From: Ministeria vibrans ATCC 50519
Taxonomy: Eukaryota; Opisthokonta; Filasterea
Direction: 5' to 3'
NCBI GenBank assembly: GCA_943704425.1
Contig: CALSCP010002553.1
Span: 48,022-97,818, forward strand
Length of the DNA: 49,797 nt
The notes beneath the pieces are model-generated. The model saw nothing but the letters and a program-made list of their open reading frames with translations, was not told the DNA's origin and searched no databases. Positions within the stretch are counted from its first letter, which is position 1. Every line of letters starts with the position of its first letter. Below, in pieces: positions 49,043-49,797 of this stretch. The position numbers were made by a program, and so were the translations under genes.

Positions 49043-49766
49043 AAAAGAACCGGTACTCGAACATTTTGGCACTGGAGGCGACACGGGTGCACCTGCAAGG
49101 GTGCGCGGCACAGGATGACTACATCAACGCTAACTACGTTGACGGGTATGCACGCACACAAGCGTACATCTGCACGCAGGGCCCGCTCGAGCATACGGTG
49201 GGCGACTTCTGGTCCATGACATGGCAGCAGAACTCGCGTGTTATCTTCATGATCACCAATCTGATGGTCAGTCAACGCCCAAAGGTACAACACGGAATGG
49301 GAAGGGACTAGCAAATGATATCTGACTTTTTCTCTATGTCTCTGTCTCTTTCTCTCACTGTGTGTAGTGTCATATGTACTGGCCGGAGAGGGGTGCGGTG
49401 GTCGAGTGTGACGGACTCACTGTCGTATCGCAAGCGGAGACGCTCGTAAGACCAGAGAGAAAGGAGGGGAAAGAAACAATGAAATAGAGATAGAGAGAGA
49501 GAGAGAAAAGAAAGAAACAAAGTGATAGAGAGAAAGAAAAAGTGATGGAGAGAGGGTGCGCTCTGTGTGTCTAAAAGTGTTTTTTGTTTAGTTTGATGAG
49601 TACGCGATTCGTGAGTTCAAAATGACGCACAACGCCAGTGGAGAAGAGCGCATTGTGACGCACTACCAAGTAAGAAATACGCGAACGCACGCAATGCAAA
49701 TAACCCCTTTCTCTCTATCACTTTGTTTCTTTCTCCCTCCTCTCATCTCTGTCACGTTTTTTTTTT

Positions 49767-49797
<31 letters not shown>
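46956..49797 (+). CDS. PTPN9: PTPN9-like CRAL-TRIO plus tyrosine phosphatase, 3' end outside window
   Basis: Exons seen: 46956-46991, 47190-47249, 47863-47946, 48038-48463, 48529-48966, 49042-49284, 49368-49445, 49592-49669. The N-terminus has a CRAL-TRIO-N type helix (AAIAIRFLMARKFDVPRAVQ). A Sec14 lipid-binding domain follows (GALLIFFFAKQH, LVYSMEGSSWANVDLK, FPARVHRVLVYRSPWWAQ, VLGGTLAYDH). An Ala/Glu-rich linker joins the PTP domain, with KNRYSNILALEATRVHL, DDYINANYVDGY, YICTQGPLEHTVGDFW and CHMYWPERGAVVE. WPD and the catalytic HC-x5-R lie beyond 49797. In animals PTPN9 acts on secretory vesicles and binds phosphoinositides. Introns 2, 7 and 8 contain core repeats. The donor of exon 6 was chosen at 49285 because it keeps the family's loop length. 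Confidence 0.92.
47333..47855. repeat. Longest TC/core array, PTPN9 intron 2
   Basis: More than 25 tandem copies of TCTCTCTATCACTTTGTC, with variants TATCACTCTGTC and TATATCACTTTGTC, fill most of intron 47250-47862. Short sub-blocks of several units are themselves repeated, suggesting unequal exchange or slippage over multi-unit blocks. Confidence 0.95.
49456..49545. repeat. GA/core repeats in PTPN9 intron 7
   Basis: Copies of AAACAAAGTGATAGAGAG and AAACAATGAAATAGAGA lie in intron 49446-49591, in the opposite orientation to the array in intron 2. Confidence 0.85.
49709..49797. repeat. TC/core repeats at window end, PTPN9 intron 8
   Basis: TCTCTATCACTTTGTTTCTT and a TC run continue to the last base of the window, within an intron beginning at 49670. 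Confidence 0.85.

Overview
This window is a draft-assembly scaffold segment from a eukaryote: it holds two runs of N (4 and 10 bases) and spliced genes with GT-AG introns, mostly 30 to 400 nt. Coding DNA is GC-rich, while intergenic and intronic DNA is AT-rich or pyrimidine/purine-rich with many TTA and TC/GA runs. The gene set points to a flagellated unicellular opisthokont, most likely a holozoan such as a choanoflagellate or relative. It has an outer-dynein-arm docking TPR protein (ODAD4/TTC25-like), a PTPN9-like Sec14 plus tyrosine phosphatase protein, a KIBRA-like double WW protein, a SKICH coiled-coil protein, a MAT2B-like protein, a forkhead factor, and a six-repeat villin with headpiece. 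This placement is inference from family distributions; I recognise no species.

Layout. 1-357: C-terminal tail of an unidentified gene. 1054-3853: villin/gelsolin. 4139-5378 (-): SAM methyltransferase, divergent from an unknown acidic protein at 5568-7024. 7273-8364: single-pass surface protein with a duplicated Cys-rich ectodomain. 8456-10422: ODAD4-like, with a probable 1-nt frameshift. 10503-13897 (-): ABCB/TAP-like half transporter. 14113-17988 (-): F-BAR plus two SH3 protein, divergent from an HLTF/Rad5-like SWI2/SNF2-RING protein at 18241-22624. 22670-23430 (-): acyl-protein thioesterase. 23724-26369 (-): 16-exon leucine-rich/L-domain-like protein lacking its 5' end. 26695-27258: C-terminal domain of a DBH-like copper monooxygenase. 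27351-31922 (-): forkhead factor, divergent from a CorA/Alr1-type Mg transporter at 32279-34841. 34920-37479 (-): CLPTM1, divergent from the first two coding exons of a CDC34/UBE2R-like E2. 38224-38516: 3' exon of a Rab GTPase. 38714-39870 (-): MAT2B-like. 40145-41271 (-): SKICH protein. 41394-43287 (-): WW protein, divergent from a CREC-type EF-hand protein at 43426-44248. 44628-45380 (-): 3' part of YEATS4/GAS41. 45527-46771: the remaining exons of CDC34. 46956 to end: PTPN9-like, cut by the window edge.

Two results stand out. First, CDC34 is split. Exons 1-2 lie at 37571-37773 and exons 3-6 at 45527-46771, with matching splice phase and a combined length divisible by three. The 7.7 kb between them begins with a 5'-less Rab fragment next to a 10-N gap and ends with a 5'-less YEATS4 fragment next to a 45-base poly(A) run. 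This is most simply a scaffolding error that placed one contig inside a CDC34 intron, but a real insertion is possible. A similar double truncation occurs at the TC array at 26456-26690. Second, a hybrid low-complexity repeat, (TC)n interspersed with a near-constant core TATCACTTTGTTTCT, occurs in at least 15 places in either orientation. Nearly all are inside introns, so it looks like a dispersed intronic element rather than independent microsatellites.

No operons, tRNAs, rRNAs, CRISPR arrays or transposase genes were seen. Exon coordinates come from splice signals plus frame and homology continuity judged by eye. For each gene with a complete CDS the exon lengths sum to a multiple of three; ODAD4-like does so only after omitting one base.
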